64,000 nt of DNA from Schistocephalus solidus (GCA_017591395.1 WEDG01000214.1:359920-423919); one strand, 5' to 3'. Counted from the stretch's first letter, positions 31,580 to 43,504 are shown. Program-made: numbers and translations. Notes: generated by a model not told the origin, from the letters alone.

Positions 31580-32627
31580 CTAACGAGTGAAGGAAAAAGA
31601 AAGAGGAAATCAGACGCTGGATTGTGCCGAAGACAGTTGTCCAGAACTCTGGCTTATACATGCACACGTAACCGAGAGCGGTAAGAATTCATGCGAACAT
31701 GAACTTTTTAATAATTCCGCAGTAGAGCAATAAAAATGGTAAGTAAACAGCATGCGAAAATGATTGAATGCGGATGTACTGAACGAGTTGTACAGACATA
31801 GTTCCTACTAACCAGGATAATATCGGCATAATCGCCTTCAAAAACGGGTTAAAATTGTCGGTCCAAAGTCAAATCTTACTGGTTTCTTAACCTGTAGACA
31901 TCAATACATCGAGTCTTACGCTGATACGACTAAAACTACACGGTTGGATGCGTACTCTGCGGACTGTATTTCCCGATCATTTTACGCAGACACAAGAGTG
32001 GTTGCAGCTTAAGTTTGAATAGGGCAAGTAGGTCACTTCTATATAAAAACACGTAATCCAATACAGGCGATGACAGCATTTTAGGCCCAAGTATTGTTTC
32101 AGCCTATATTATTTTCCATCAAATCGAGCTCAAAACCGTAACGCTATAACTAAAAACAGGGGCGAAGCCACGTAGCAGCGACGGGTAAAAATAGCGTGTT
32201 GAGACGGAAATTCAGCAACGAATGAAAAGAAGTATGTGCATACGAAAATCTAATTTCAGAGAAAATAAAACTCAGACTACAGGGACTAAAATAAGAGAAA
32301 CTCGAGCAGCTTTCCTAGGAGGAATAAAAAGTTATATAAAAGAAAAATGGACAACGGAACCCTGCGACAAAATGAGAGACCACTAGACAAGTCACAAGTA
32401 CGACAAGCAGAGCTAATAAATCAGGACGTGTTTAAGTGTGCAAACTGTTGAGCAAAAGATTCCTTCAGCTTCAAGCGCGAAAAGCCTTCGAAACATAGAA
32501 CATGTACAGTCTTATCTTAGGCCAAGAACGTGCTTAAACGTGATCCGAAAATTCGAAATCTTGACAACCGTACTGAAAAAGATGGAATACACATTTAAAA
32601 ATGGGACAAAATATAAAAAATACCAAC
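31580..32627 (-). other. Intron 1 of the zinc-finger gene (about 1.0 kb)
   Basis: Contains a second copy of the dispersed repeat (31935-32180). The rest is AT-rich sequence with no recognisable feature. Confidence 0.6.
31935..32180. repeat. Dispersed repeat, copy 2
   Basis: Blocks ACGGTTGGATGCGTACTCTG, TTTTACGCAGACACA, GACAGCATTTTAGGCCC and GGGGCGAAGCCAC occur in the same order as at 22920-23160. Confidence 0.6.
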
Positions 32628-32714
32628 CGGAATGCACAAACAAGATGTGAGAACGGAGGTAAGAGGCTGAATGAAAACTTCTTGAGCAGTCAGGACATTG
32701 ATGGGCTCCTGCCC
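32628..32714 (-). CDS. C2H2 zinc-finger exon 1 (first one seen; weak donor)
   Basis: One finger: A-G-A-H-Q-C-x2-C-x3-F-x5-L-x2-H-x4-H with perfect register. The 87-nt boundary is set by phase: acceptor AG within GGAGGCGGAG and donor GTTGGT, which is weak after GT. An alternative acceptor AG lies 11 nt upstream (TTTTTAG) but would break the shared phase. The finger lacks the usual aromatic linker residue (AH instead of PY/PF), as a first finger of an array might. Upstream coding exons were not found. Confidence 0.75.
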
Positions 32715-33589
32715 CTCCGCCTCCTAAAAATACATTAAACTTAAATCGCAGATTAGACCAAGCACGAAAAAGCACTACGCTCAAAAAGCTAAATCAAACT
32801 GGAGGTTAGGGGAGAAAATACATGGACCAGAAATAAGGGAGCATATAACCTAATGTATTTTCAATTAATAATTAGTAACATAAAATTTCAAATTAAACCT
32901 GAACTTTAGTTCCCAAAAGAAATTAAAAGTGAATACCAAAATTTTTTCCGGTACTAATAGCTGGTAAGGTAGTGAAGTTTCTCAGAAGTAAAATTTTTAT
33001 TGAAGCATACCTTTGGAAGGAGTCGCTTCTTTATCGGAAGAAATCTCATTCATGATCTAAAAGATAATTCAAAAAAATAAAATTGACTCCACTCAACTGA
33101 AGCTATTGTTATGTCAGAACTTTTGTTTGCGGGTAAACTGAGGCCGTTGCGGAATGACTAACCGAAAATTGCGAACTAAAAGCGCAGGAAGTAATGGGTG
33201 AACTGAATATTGGCGAAACTAGGGGACATTCTAACACTAATGTCATGGGGAGATCGGAAAATTGCACAGATACGCCGAAAACCAGAATAAATTTAATTGA
33301 AACTAGTCAGACGACCAAGTACTTACTGCGCGAGTAAAGAAGCAAAGACTTGAAATAAATAATTTGGAAATCCAATGACGATGCACAGACACCGTAAAAA
33401 GCAAGTATAAGGACATATGCTTTACTTCGAAAAGCCAGCAAACATACACACACCATCCTTTGCGTGGGTTACTTACAAAAAGCTACGATCAAACAGGGTC
33501 TTCTTCATCTCGTTCTGCCCTGGGGCGAGCGCTTCCATATATTCACAGAGTTTTCAGCATTCTGCCGTATTTTAATGTCACTGACCCAG
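32715..33589. other. AT-rich sequence, no recognised gene
   Basis: Nothing recognisable; no further 87-nt finger exon was found here or to 35 kb. The 5' end of the finger gene must lie beyond, within repeats or outside the window. Confidence 0.4.
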
Positions 33590-33960
33590 TGTCCGGAGTC
33601 AACAATTGAACATCTGACCATGAGAGCTATGGCCCACTGCCACGACGTGAAACCACGAACGCCATATACTGGGTACGGTGTAATTTCTGCGAAGATAACT
33701 ACGCTGGAAAGACCGGGGAAAAAAACTACACCTTTGTTGGAGAACATATGAAAGAAGTAAGAAAGACGGACCGATAGTCTTCGATAGAGAACACTGCATA
33801 GACCTTGCACAAATTCACACTCTAAAATGCTGAAATGCTGGGTCAAGGGAATGGCCGCGTAGGCAGGGAAACAATCGGAGCCTGACACAAGGGGACAACC
33901 ACCATCAACTGTTGAGTAGCACTTCCTACGGCCTACCAAGCCCCCTCCCGACGCAACTAA
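33590..33960 (+). mobile_element. Penelope-like element fragment, GIY-YIG end
   Basis: Plus strand: A-I-Y-W-V-R-C-N-F-C-E-D-N-Y-A-G-K-T-G-E (about 33660-33720), followed by V-G-E-H-M-K-E-V-R-K-T-D. This is the GIY-YIG endonuclease signature of Penelope-like elements with the Y..G.T motif. No RT part is seen, so it is a truncated copy with stops after the endonuclease. Confidence 0.7.
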
Positions 33961-35079
33961 ATGAACAAAAGAACCAACGTAAACCTAGGCCAAACATGAG
34001 CGAGTTCATGGCGGGCAAGCACGTAGCTACATCGCAACTCTGATCTGACGAATGCGCAGTCTTCGCTGCAATATTCTCATCCACTAATCCAGCAGACGAG
34101 AAGACAGAAGGACCTATGAGGTTAAAAAATAATGCCAGCCTATAACGACAGCTAAGGTGAATATGAGGATTAGCGATCGCTGCCGATGTTCAAAAGCCGG
34201 CCCCGGTGAGGAACACATAAACTGAAGACAGTTTGACGGAAACCTCAAATATAGTCTTAGAATTTGTAAAAAAAAAACAAAATGAAAAGTTGAGGTAAGA
34301 GTGCACATTTTTGAAATTAAATATAGCAAATGACAAATGGAAAGAGGTCAATAACACTTTGGATCCACACCTCATGTTCCATATTGAAGAAGCACTCGGC
34401 CTCTCCAAAAAGTGGCCAAAATGAAGAGGAATATTTATATTACGCGGCCTAATAAGAGAAACTTAAAAGTCAATAGGTCATACAAGTGTTGGAAATGAAA
34501 GTTCAACCTATGCAGTAACCTGAATATTCCACTGCATTCATTACAAAACTCAGCACGCGACCACTTCCCATTTCTTTGGCAAAGATCACCCTTTGAAAAT
34601 CATCAGATCTTTATTCCAACCTCTGGTGTTCAATGCGGCAGTAAGAAAAAGGCTTAAACTTTGCCCCGCCAAAAAAAGAACTTCCCCTAACAAAATAATA
34701 GAGGTCCTGTTGTATGAAAATAGGACTATTACCTGCGAGGTAGTTATCGAATGATCTTTTGCAGTTACTTGAGAAATTAGCTCTGAAACGTAAGCATAAT
34801 TTTATACTGCACAATATTTCAAATCGCATATCTGCCATCGGTAGTGATTATATACGCAGATATCTTATTCTGAAAATTTTTGGCCCTGATTCATTGTCGT
34901 TCACGACAAAAGACTGTGCCTGATCCGTCGTAATGCTCTAATATTAGTCACTCTCTTGATAGAAGTTGACTTCATACTGTCAAGGAAGGACAGTACTAGC
35001 GAATTCTATCGAAATTTGCATTTCTCAGTTTCCTTTACCCCAAACCAAGTTAATGGAAATAAAAAAATGAAAATGCTGA
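33961..35079. other. No recognised feature
   Basis: AT-rich sequence with an A-run at 34268-34280. I see no exon, RNA gene or named repeat. Confidence 0.4.
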
Positions 35080-35450
35080 AAAGCAACCTAGCACTAACTA
35101 CTCGTGATTTCATGTTGTAGTGCCGTGGAACCCTGGAATAAACTACCCGAGGTGATTATAATATCTCAATCATTTGAGACATTCAAACACCAGCTTCTCC
35201 TACATTAGCTGCAACACCACGTGGAATTTTTGACTTTTTAATCTTTAAACACCAGTGTATTACTTGAGCCTGTCTACATAGACTTGAATATTAATTCTTT
35301 AAATTGTTTCTAATTCTCGAAATGTTTATTCGACAAATGAATTTCAGTATAATTTTAGGGTAATAGGCATTGCTTTCAAAGGCGCAATCGTATTTTTCCT
35401 AGAAGAAACTGAATTTATTTGCGGTAGCGTCCAATGTCACCTGCGGTCTC
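35080..35450 (+). mobile_element. CR1-like 3' fragment
   Basis: Around 35127-35200 the plus strand reads, over a frameshift, V-P-W-N-x-L-P-E-V-I-I-I-S-Q-S-F-E-T-F-K-H-Q-L, the C-terminal tail typical of CR1/Jockey-type ORF2 in this window. AT-rich sequence, probably the untranslated end, follows. Confidence 0.55.
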
Positions 35451-36109
35451 GCCGTCTTAATTCTTACTTCACTCTGTACGGAACCCGTTAAGGGTTGATC
35501 TTGACGGATCCCAAGACTACCAAAACGTCTTTTATACCCACACACATACCATGTTCACCAGAAACTCCTAGAAAACTAAAGCAGATTTTTAGCCTTGAGG
35601 TAAGCCTGACAGCAGTCTCAGCCACTCGAAAATTGTAAAGGTTCACCATTCCTACGAAAAGTATCCCTTTACTGTCGACTGTCCTTCCCATAACACCGCC
35701 CACCAACTTCGTATTTCAAACTACCCCCATACCTTATATTGAGGTTGCTCAACTAAATATGCCAGTATCATAATCTAGGAATGGTTCCTCTACTCCAACT
35801 GCAGCATATTCCGTCCAGAATCGTATTTCAAGTGGACTCTTAGTACACATGGCCTTACTGGACAAATTAATATACTCGGGCCTCTCTGCACCCCAACGGG
35901 AATACGTTGCTGTATCCTGCCCATATAATTCGTGGCAACCTCAGCTAGATGGCGGTTTTGCTCAATTTCTTGTCCGTCATTTCCTTCCCTATATCTTTCT
36001 CCTCTTTAACCACCTAAAGCACTTGCTATACCACAATATTTTTCAGAATCTAATGAGAGCATCCATTTCCTACGTTCCGTGCGTCATCAACTACTGGACG
36101 ACTTAACTG

Positions 36110-38567
36110 TATTCCCTCATAAACGGCCAATTTTTCCACTTAAACTGTTTGTTTTAAATGCCAGACTCTTGTTGTAGTAACGGAAACATGGGAAAACGTT
36201 CGGTAGCCGAATTCAAACTCACTCTACTAGCTTATAATTATATCCGAAGTGATCGTCGCGCGTGCCGTGGTGGAGAACGCTGTAGCAATGTTAAGCAAGT
36301 ACTGGCATTTCTCCCGTTAAAACATCCGCATTTTACTAGGGAAGAATAGAGCTACTGGTTTCGAATTACTCCAAGAATAATTACTCATTGTAACGGTCAG
36401 TTGGCCGAGTTCAGGCGGGCAACTTGAAGCTACTCAGTTTCCGTCTCATTTTCCTACCTACTGTGTCTTCGATTTTGTGACGACCGGCCGGTCCTCTGGA
36501 CGCCTCTACAGACTCAACTCCTTGTCAACTATCGTCCTTCCAGCCAACCTCTCTTCATTAACTAATACAATTTATCGTTTTTTAAATTATTGTATCATTA
36601 AGTATAATACTTATATCCTTACATTCAATTAACTTTCGCAATCACTTTCCATACTCTTACATCGGACGCAATTGGACTAATATACTAAACGATGATGACC
36701 GAGCAGGCTAATTATCCGTGCCCTTCAGGAAATATCATAACCGAATACCTTTTTGTACATCCCGAAATACCGGCCTCATCGAATGATATCAAACTCCCTT
36801 CAGAAGCAGGAGTAAAGTAGGACGTAACATTCGTTACTTGTTGGTTGTATCTATGGTGCACCAACTGCCAGTGAGAAGTAGGACCTTTGTCACTCGCAGG
36901 CATTTCATGCCATGATCGAGTATGTGACTTCAATCTTCCTGAAATTCGATTTTTTACATCTTCCGGTCGTATTTAGGACAAGGAATTGATCGAGACCCCA
37001 GATATCGATTTGTGGAATCAGATTTTTGACTTCCCCACCCAAGGATCAAGCATACTTGATTGAATCTTCTGCAGAGGTCACCTGTCGCTGTCAGTGTCAT
37101 CGTAAGGCCCACTCGATTGTTCAAAACATTATACATTTGTTTCTACACTAGAAATCGAAACTGATAAAACGTTTACAATAAAATATCACCTTATCAACCT
37201 CTTCGACAGAATTATTGATATAAATTAATTCACATTATTGGTCTGGTTTCTTTTGAAGTCTAGATGTTAATAATTTTACTGTTAATTTTTACGAAGTTTT
37301 GTATACGTAATTTCTAGTTTTGCTCCACGTTAGCAAAAAACTAATTTCAAGAGTGAGGTTAAATTTTATCTTTTTGCCGTAGGCTGCGTAGACTCTCGCC
37401 AGTTCCATCTGCAAAACGATATTTCCGTTCTGCCTTTGATTCGACATATATTTAAACGGGTTCCAATGCTGTCCGACGAAAAAAACGCTATCCGATGAGT
37501 TGATATGTGCCGAAATCCGTTTATTAAATGTTGCGAAACAGTAAGAGCCCATAGAAAAACGCAGCATCCCATCCTTCGAGACGCCCTTGGAAATTATATT
37601 GCTGATGCAATATTGACAACTCATAGTCTCAACGCTTTCTCGTGCATAAAGTATTTTGAAAATTTGACTTCCTCACTACCGAAAATCCTGGTTTAGCCGA
37701 TGCCATCCTCAAAGTGCAACCATTTGACGTTTTCGTCAAGCTCATAGCCCTGGACCAGATTGTGTCTTTGTCAGCGTTCTAAAGGCAGATACTAACGATA
37801 TCTTTCGGTCCCTTTTGTGTAAGATACGCAATCTCTCCCTTGAAAGGGAAAACTTACCCAATGCGTGGAAGGGATCGCACATTCTGACTATCTCCAAACA
37901 CGGCTAATATTCGTCATTCGACGACTTTCTACCAATAAACACACTTTCCGCTTGGATACCCTGATCAACGATACGATTTTGTATCTCTTAACCATGAAAA
38001 ACCTACTGAGTTCTGCTCAGAATCGGTTCCTTAAAACAAGTTCTTGTGGCACGTATCCACACTCATGATTCATTATCGATTCTCATGCTAACTAGCACCT
38101 CTGAGCGCATTATATTGATCTCTTCTTACTCAATTATTGGATCTCCCCATATCCATTCATACTTCGCTCACAAGCAACCTACCATGCTGCTCCATATGCC
38201 CTCGGTTAGCAATGCCGCGGTGCTGACTCTACTCGGACTGTTGACAATCCTTTCGGGCTCCTCTGTTGGTAGTCTGAGAGAAATCAGCAATGAGAGTATC
38301 ATGGTTGGTTCTCCGGCAATTTTACCATGACATTCACGATATCTACGGTCCTTTCCTCGTTCACTCCGAAGCGTACGGACGATGTCTGCGAAGGTTGCCC
38401 CTGTCTAGCATCCTTGATGGTTACGCTTATAGTCAGTCGATACGCATTGGGATCATATCTGCAGTGCTGAAAAGTAGCATCTGTCGCTAAATGATGTCTC
38501 CCACGATGAAGAGCGTTTGAAACGCTCATACACTCTCATCAGTATGTTGGCCCTAACAAATAAATAA
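36110..38567 (+). mobile_element. CR1-like element of the 50-57 kb family, decayed plus copy
   Basis: Matches the minus-strand element at 53.8-57 kb in order. Endonuclease pieces V-V-T-E-T-W-E and Y-I-R-S-D-R-R are near 36170-36260. G-D-L-N-L-P-E-I-R-F-F and G-S-S-I-L-D lie near 36930-37060. The RT entry P-G-P-D-C-V-F-V-S-V-L-K-A-D-T-N-D-I-F is near 37750-37800, and S-H-I-L-T-I-S-K-H-G follows near 37880. Stops and frameshifts are frequent. It has lost the catalytic RT block and ends where the 1-kb repeat begins. Confidence 0.7.
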
Positions 38568-38926
38568 GTTTATTGATTTGGCACTGCTTGGCGCCGTCAA
38601 ATCCTTAGAACACAGGAAAAAACCTAAAACAAACTCCTCTTTTCATTAAACACTTAAGCTTTAGTTTGTTTGTTTGCTTAAATAGCAGTGTTGAAATGAC
38701 GAGTTTGTTTTAAGTAAAAAAAACTTGGTATCCAAGGTTTAGAAATAGCAAAAATGAAGTAAAAACAGCTATACAGAATGAAGATGAATGTATCAGGGAA
38801 ATAATGTTAAGCGTCAAGACAAGTCTGTTATTGACGTTCGAGGGTATTCATTTGACAGAGGTAGAAACGTCTGCGGTCGATTCGAAGGGATAGGTACTTC
38901 CAATCAGATGCGAGCGCAGTCGATTC
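38568..38926 (-). repeat. 1-kb noncoding repeat, copy 1, left part (split by gypsy insertion)
   Basis: Nearly identical to 48870-49232: GTTTATTGATTTGGCACTGC, CTTGGCGCCGTCAAATCC, through to CGCAGTCGATTC. Interrupted at 38927 by the 5' LTR and resumes at 44015. Read on minus the repeat ends AATCAATAAAC followed by a short AT repeat, which looks like a retroposed 3' end. Confidence 0.85.
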
Positions 38927-39379
38927 TGTAACAGACCTAAACCCGAACCATCCATTAATTGTTTTAATAAGGTTGTTGTCCCGCTTTTTGTAGACGGAGA
39001 ATAAAACACGCGTGTCGAGGACCAGATTGCCCGCCGCTCTTCCGATAAGTCCTCTTCCACCGTTATAACATTCGCCACTCTCTATATCTCGTAACATAGA
39101 CTTTTACTTCGTATTCCCTTTGTACCGTATTCTACCATTGTTGTACTGATAACTTAATCGTCTTATTGACATTGCCTTTACCACAGAAACATTATCTACC
39201 CGAATATCACATACTATACCCTATTATTGTTCGTCTTCTTCTCGCCGATATCACATCGGATAATGAACCCTTTAGAGGACGCAACACCGAGTGTTACTTT
39301 TGAGAAGTATATCGAAGATTCTTACCCAAGGCCCGATTATCCGATCCCTTCCGTATCGTCGAACCGGCCGGACGCTACA
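38927..39379 (+). repeat. 5' LTR of the gypsy element
   Basis: Begins TGTAACAGACC and ends GACGCTACA (TG..CA ends). Same length as the 3' LTR. The coding frame of Gag is open back into the LTR (from 39227). Confidence 0.9.
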
Positions 39380-40360
39380 ATGGTGGCAGCGAAATCCGGA
39401 CCCTTCTCCCCTCCAGCTAGTTCACAACAACCGCTACCCCATCTCGCTCATCCATCGCCAACCAGAACAGCACGAGCAGACCCCCTACTTGCTCCAGAAT
39501 CCTACCACGCTGGACATGAAACCCGCGACTGGCTGCTCGAACTATCTCTTTTTCTTGTTGACCTGGCCCCCGCCGACCACACGAGATACATGCTTCGTTT
39601 CCTCGCCCCTCCCGCCCGCAAGTTAGCGATGACCTCCGGCATTTCTCTCCCTACCCCTTTCCATTCAGCCCAAGACATACTTCTCTGATTATTCGATAAT
39701 CAGAGTTCCCCCTCGGTAGCCGGTGAACGACTGTACAACCTTCGCCAAACGCAACAGCCCGCCGACGATTTCGCTAGCGAGCTAATACAGCTTGCACGTC
39801 AAGCATTCCCCAATTTACCCTCAACCGATCGCGACGACCTAGTACTCGACCGTTTCATATCTGGTCTCCGAGACCGTGCAGTTTCGGACCACTTCACCTT
39901 GAATCCACCTGCAAACCTGGCAACCGCACTACAACTCTGTCGGCGGTATGACAGTCGTCAGAACCAGGACACCTATCCGAACCCCAGAAAACCCGCCCCA
40001 AACGACTACAGACAGACACTGTTCCCTTCCACATCCGCACGACCCCAGGATACCCGACCACCACCCAAAAGAACGCCACTCCCGATGCGATTTCCTAATC
40101 ATAACCCAGGGTGCCCATACTGCACGGCATATGGACCCCACACACGTCATTGTGGACACAACTCTCCCTGTAAGTCCCCGTTTGTTAACTCTAGTCATTT
40201 TAACCAACCGAATCCTGTATCTGATTTTACCATTCCGCTGCTCCTCGACAACCACACGGTCCACGCACTCGTCGATACTGGGGCTAACGTATCCCTTGTA
40301 ACTCCTCTTAACCTCCCGCAGCATTTACTTAGGCAGATAGAGCCATTACCGACACCCTGA
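39380..40360 (+). pseudogene. gag: gag and protease region of the gypsy element
   Basis: One frame with internal stops at 39686-39688 (TGA) and 40358-40360 (TGA). The first part encodes a proline-rich Gag with an L-L-E-L-S-L-F capsid-like stretch. After the first TGA the same frame runs on as V-A-G-E-R-L-Y-N-L-R-Q-T-Q-Q-P-A-D-D-F, typical of retrotransposon Gag. A cysteine motif (C-P-Y-C ... C ... C) lies near 40118-40175. An aspartic protease signature A-L-V-D-T-G-A-N-V-S-L-V has its catalytic Asp at 40274-40276. A stop rather than a frameshift separates protease from RT, so a single damaged Gag-Pol frame is likely. Confidence 0.85.
39381..39397 (+). promoter_or_regulatory. Putative primer-binding site overlapping the Gag start
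   Basis: One base after the LTR lies TGGTGGCAGCGAAATCC, beginning with the TGG expected to pair with the CCA end of a primer tRNA. The A before it makes ATG, so a start codon at 39380 overlaps the site. Which tRNA is used cannot be decided here. Confidence 0.55.
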
Positions 40361-41221
40361 CAGCTCCGAGCGGCAAATGGCACCGCAATACCTATTTCTG
40401 GATCTATTACGCTAAAAATGGTCATAAATAATTCCCAGGTAACCCACGATTTTTTAGTGACGCCGAGCAGCTCATGGGCCCTTATTCTCGGATTGGATTT
40501 CCTTGCGACCCATGACTGTATCGTTTACGCCCGCGACCGACGTTTAACCTTAGCCAATAACACCACCTCGACTTCCTCAGCAACCTCTTCAGACGACTCC
40601 GACCTCATATATAATGCAGTTCTGTCAGCAGTTGCTATAAACCCTACACCGTTGGCTGACATCCTCCCATCCGCCCTCTCGGTAGGCACCGTAGCCCAGT
40701 CCCAGTTGAGAAACCTCCTCACCTCCTTTTCCGACCTCTTTACATGGTCCATGGACACTATCAGCCGTACACACCTAGTACAGCACACAATAGACACAAG
40801 CGAAGCCAAACCAATCTGGCAACCCCCACAAAGAATTCCAGTACGGTACCGCGACGAGGTTGACAAAATGCTGGATGAGTTGTTAGAAGCTAAAATCATC
40901 CAACACTCCTCGTCCCCTTGGGCATCCCCCATAGCTTTAGTACCCAAGATGGACGGTTCCCTACGTCTATGCGAAGACTACCGTCGCCTTAACGCCGTGA
41001 CGATACGTGATTCATTTCCACTTCCCCGCTTAGACGATACCCTAGATGCGCTTGGTAATGCCGCCTGGTTTTCCACGCTTGACCTTAAATCCGGATATTG
41101 GCAAGTTGAGATCCACCCCGACGACCGCCATAAAACCGCTTTTACCATACCCCAAGGGCTATTTGAGTTTCAAACCCTACTCTTTGGTCTCTGCAACGCC
41201 GCCGCAACCTTTCAAGCCTAA
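40361..41221 (+). pseudogene. pol: Reverse transcriptase, N-terminal part (gypsy pol)
   Basis: Same frame as gag, ending in TAA at 41219-41221. It carries the end of the protease domain (I-L-G-L-D-F-L), then the RT start P-x-R-I-P-V-R-Y, S-P-W-A-S-P-I-A-L-V-P-K-M-D-G-S-L-R-L-C-E-D-Y-R-R-L-N and S-T-L-D-L-K-S-G-Y-W-Q, then F-G-L-C-N-A-A-A-T-F-Q. The first catalytic Asp is in LDLKSGYWQ. Cys in L-C-E-D-Y replaces the usual Val. A one-base deletion at about 41220 shifts the remaining RT to another frame. Confidence 0.9.
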
Positions 41222-41938
41222 TGTACCGTGTCCTACGACCGCTTATTCCATATAAGTGCCTCGTCTATTTAGACGATATTATCGTTTTTGGGCGCTCCAC
41301 GCAGAACATAATGACAACCTACGGGGAGGTACTGGAGGCCCTCCAGGACGCAGGCCTCACACTCAACCCGACCAAATGTCTCTTCCTGCGAGCTGAAGTA
41401 AACTTCCTGGGGCACCTCATTACCCCTGGTTATATTTCCCCCCTACCCGATCGCGTGGAACGGGTACGCACCTGGCCGACGCCAACGAATCCGGCCGAAC
41501 TACGAAGCTTTCTAGGGCTATTATCGTACTATCGCCATTTCATACGCAACTGCGCCCACACTGCAAGCCCACTCCACAAACTCACCGAGAAGGGTAGATA
41601 ATTCGTTTGGTCAGACGACTGCGTTCAAGCATTCAACGACTTACGAGCTGCGCTATGTTCGGCCCCCTTACTCGCCCTCCCGAATGTAGACAAGGACTCA
41701 CCCCCCTTCATTTAAGACACGGACGCAAGTCGGTACGCCATCGGCGCAGTCCTGTCACAGGCTGATGCAGCAAATGTCGAGCACCCAATCTGTTTCGCCA
41801 GTAACACACTAACAAAACCACAACGCCGGTACTGCACATTCCGCAGAGAACTACTAGCCATAATAGTATTCATCCGCCAGTTAAACATCTACTGATTGGA
41901 AAACGTTTTATAATACGAACAGATCACCGAGCGTTACA
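41222..41938 (+). pseudogene. pol: RT catalytic core and RNase H (gypsy pol, shifted frame)
   Basis: Frame shifted relative to the upstream part. R-V-L-R-P-L then Y-L-D-D-I-I-V-F (catalytic YLDD, about 41269-41280), F-L-G-H-L-I and the thumb/connection R-S-F-L-G-L-L-S-Y-Y-R-H-F-I. A TAA follows G-R near 41599. The RNase H-like D-T-D-A-S-R-Y-A-I-G-A-V-L-S-Q (about 41719) is preceded by an in-frame TAA; further stops lie near 41892 and 41910. A second frameshift brings the integrase back to the gag frame. Confidence 0.87.
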
Positions 41939-43276
41939 GTGGTTGAGCTCATTCAAAGACCCCATGGACCAACTAGCACGCTGGCAAGAATTCCTGCAGG
42001 ATTTGAGTTCGACTGCCAGTTCCATCCAGGGCACAAGCACAGCAACGCAGATGCACTGTCGCGTTTATCGCAAAGCGACGGCCTTATGACAGACTCCACG
42101 ACCACGAGCATTAACGCAATCACCGCCTCGGAACCCATAAAACATACCTGGTCCATAAGCCAGAGCAGCGACCCAGACACAGAAACCATCTTTCGCCATT
42201 TAACCAGAGGTCTACCCAAACCGACCGAACGAGACATGCAAGGCACGAGTCTGAGGGCACATCTGCTACTGCACCAATGGCCGTACTTAATCGTACAAAA
42301 CGACATTATGTTCCTTCGCGATCCCTCTTCGCATCACCTACGCCCCGTCGTTCCCGGTTGCTTGATCGAGCCTGTATTAAACGATCTGCATACTCAGTTA
42401 GGTCATTGTGGTCAACGTCGCACCGAACAGGCTACACGTAACCGTTTATGGTGGCCACAGTTATGTTCGCCAACACACCTTTTCTGCCAATCGTGCCCAA
42501 CATGTGCTACCTTTAAATCACCCACCCCATCCTTCCGCGCTCCCTTACAACCCATGAACACCGGTTTCCCCGGCGAGCGCGTCGGCCTAGACATAATAGG
42601 ACCCCTACCAATTTCAGTCCGCGGACACGAATATATACTTGTTATAATAGAATATTTTACAAAGTTCACAGAAGCCATACCACTCCTCCGTCAAGACGCT
42701 GCGTCCGTGGCAAACGCCATCAACCGCACGTGGATCAGCCACTGGGGCACGCCATTCTCGTTTCATTCGGACAGTGGAAGTAATTTCGAGTCTCAGCTGA
42801 TGCGGGAAGTCTGCGAAATGTTAGACATATGGAAGACGCGCACAACTCCCTATCATCCGGAAGGCAATGGTCTCGTAGAACGTACCAACCGCACGATCCA
42901 CAACATCCTGCTTGCGTTTACTAAGGATGGCCACCAACATGACTGGGACATCCAACTACCATTTTGCCTCCTGACATACCACGGAACGATCCACTCCTCC
43001 ACTGGATTCACACCTCATTATCTATGGACAGGCCGTGACCTCCACCTCCCAATCGACCTCCGCTACCCTTTAAAGTCCCCAGACCCAACCACACCCCAAA
43101 CATTCGCTACGAAACTCCGCGAAGTCATACGCTCCGCACACAACGCCACACGCGTAACCCTAGAATACGCCTCACTTCATCAAAAACAGCACTTCGACCG
43201 CCACACATCCGGAGCCGCATTCCAAATTGGTGACCTCGTAATGCATTACCATCCCATACTACCACGTGGTACTTAG
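41939..43276 (+). pseudogene. pol: RNase H end and integrase (gypsy pol), 445-codon open stretch
   Basis: The first codons hold the RNase H terminal motif H-K-H-S-N-A-D-A-L-S-R (residues 32-42). The integrase zinc domain has H151, H156, C186 and C189. The catalytic triad is D218 (G-L-D-I-I-G), D278 (H-S-D-S-G-S-N) and E314 (G-N-G-L-V-E-R), with 35 residues between D278 and E314, the D,D35E spacing of this family. It is the longest undamaged coding block of the element. It ends at a TAG that interrupts the C-terminal domain. Confidence 0.93.
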
Positions 43277-43504
43277 GCGAAACTCCACCACCCTTGGCGT
43301 GGACCATATGCTGTGATCAACGTCCTAGCCCCAACCAGTTTTCTCCTACGCGACGCCATACACGCCGAACCACCCCCTTTCACAGCCCATTTCTCTAAGC
43401 TGAAACCCTACCGCGGCCGCCTCCCCGTCTGCACCGCCTATTCTCTACCCATTCTCCCCACAGGACAAGTACCACCAGTAGCCATAGAAGTCACTATTCC
43501 CTAA
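43277..43504 (+). pseudogene. pol: Integrase C-terminal GPY/F-like end
   Basis: Continues the integrase frame after the TAG at 43274-43276: H-H-P-W-R-G-P-Y-A-V-I then F-L-L-R-D and F-S-K-L-K-P-Y. The W-x-G-P-Y string is the GPY/F module that follows many Ty3/gypsy integrases. Ends at TAA 43502-43504, just before a G-rich run (43548-43558) that is a polypurine-tract candidate next to the 3' LTR. Confidence 0.8.

Larger units (their letters stand above)
4327..32714 (-). other. Multi-exon C2H2 zinc-finger gene locus (eight finger exons)
   Basis: Eight exons on the minus strand, each 87 nt long, each encode one C2H2 finger. In every exon the residues are C6, C9, H22 and H27 of 28 full codons, with F13 and L19 (or close variants). 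Every exon starts with two bases of a split codon and ends with one, so all are symmetrical phase-1 exons and splice in frame in any order. The spliced linker from the last His to the next Cys is 7 residues, as in canonical arrays. Introns are about 1.0, 3.6, 3.9, 1.5, 6.3, 7.4 and 4.0 kb. The product is presumably a DNA- or RNA-binding nuclear protein. I cannot assign an orthologue. Both ends are missing from view. Confidence 0.85.
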
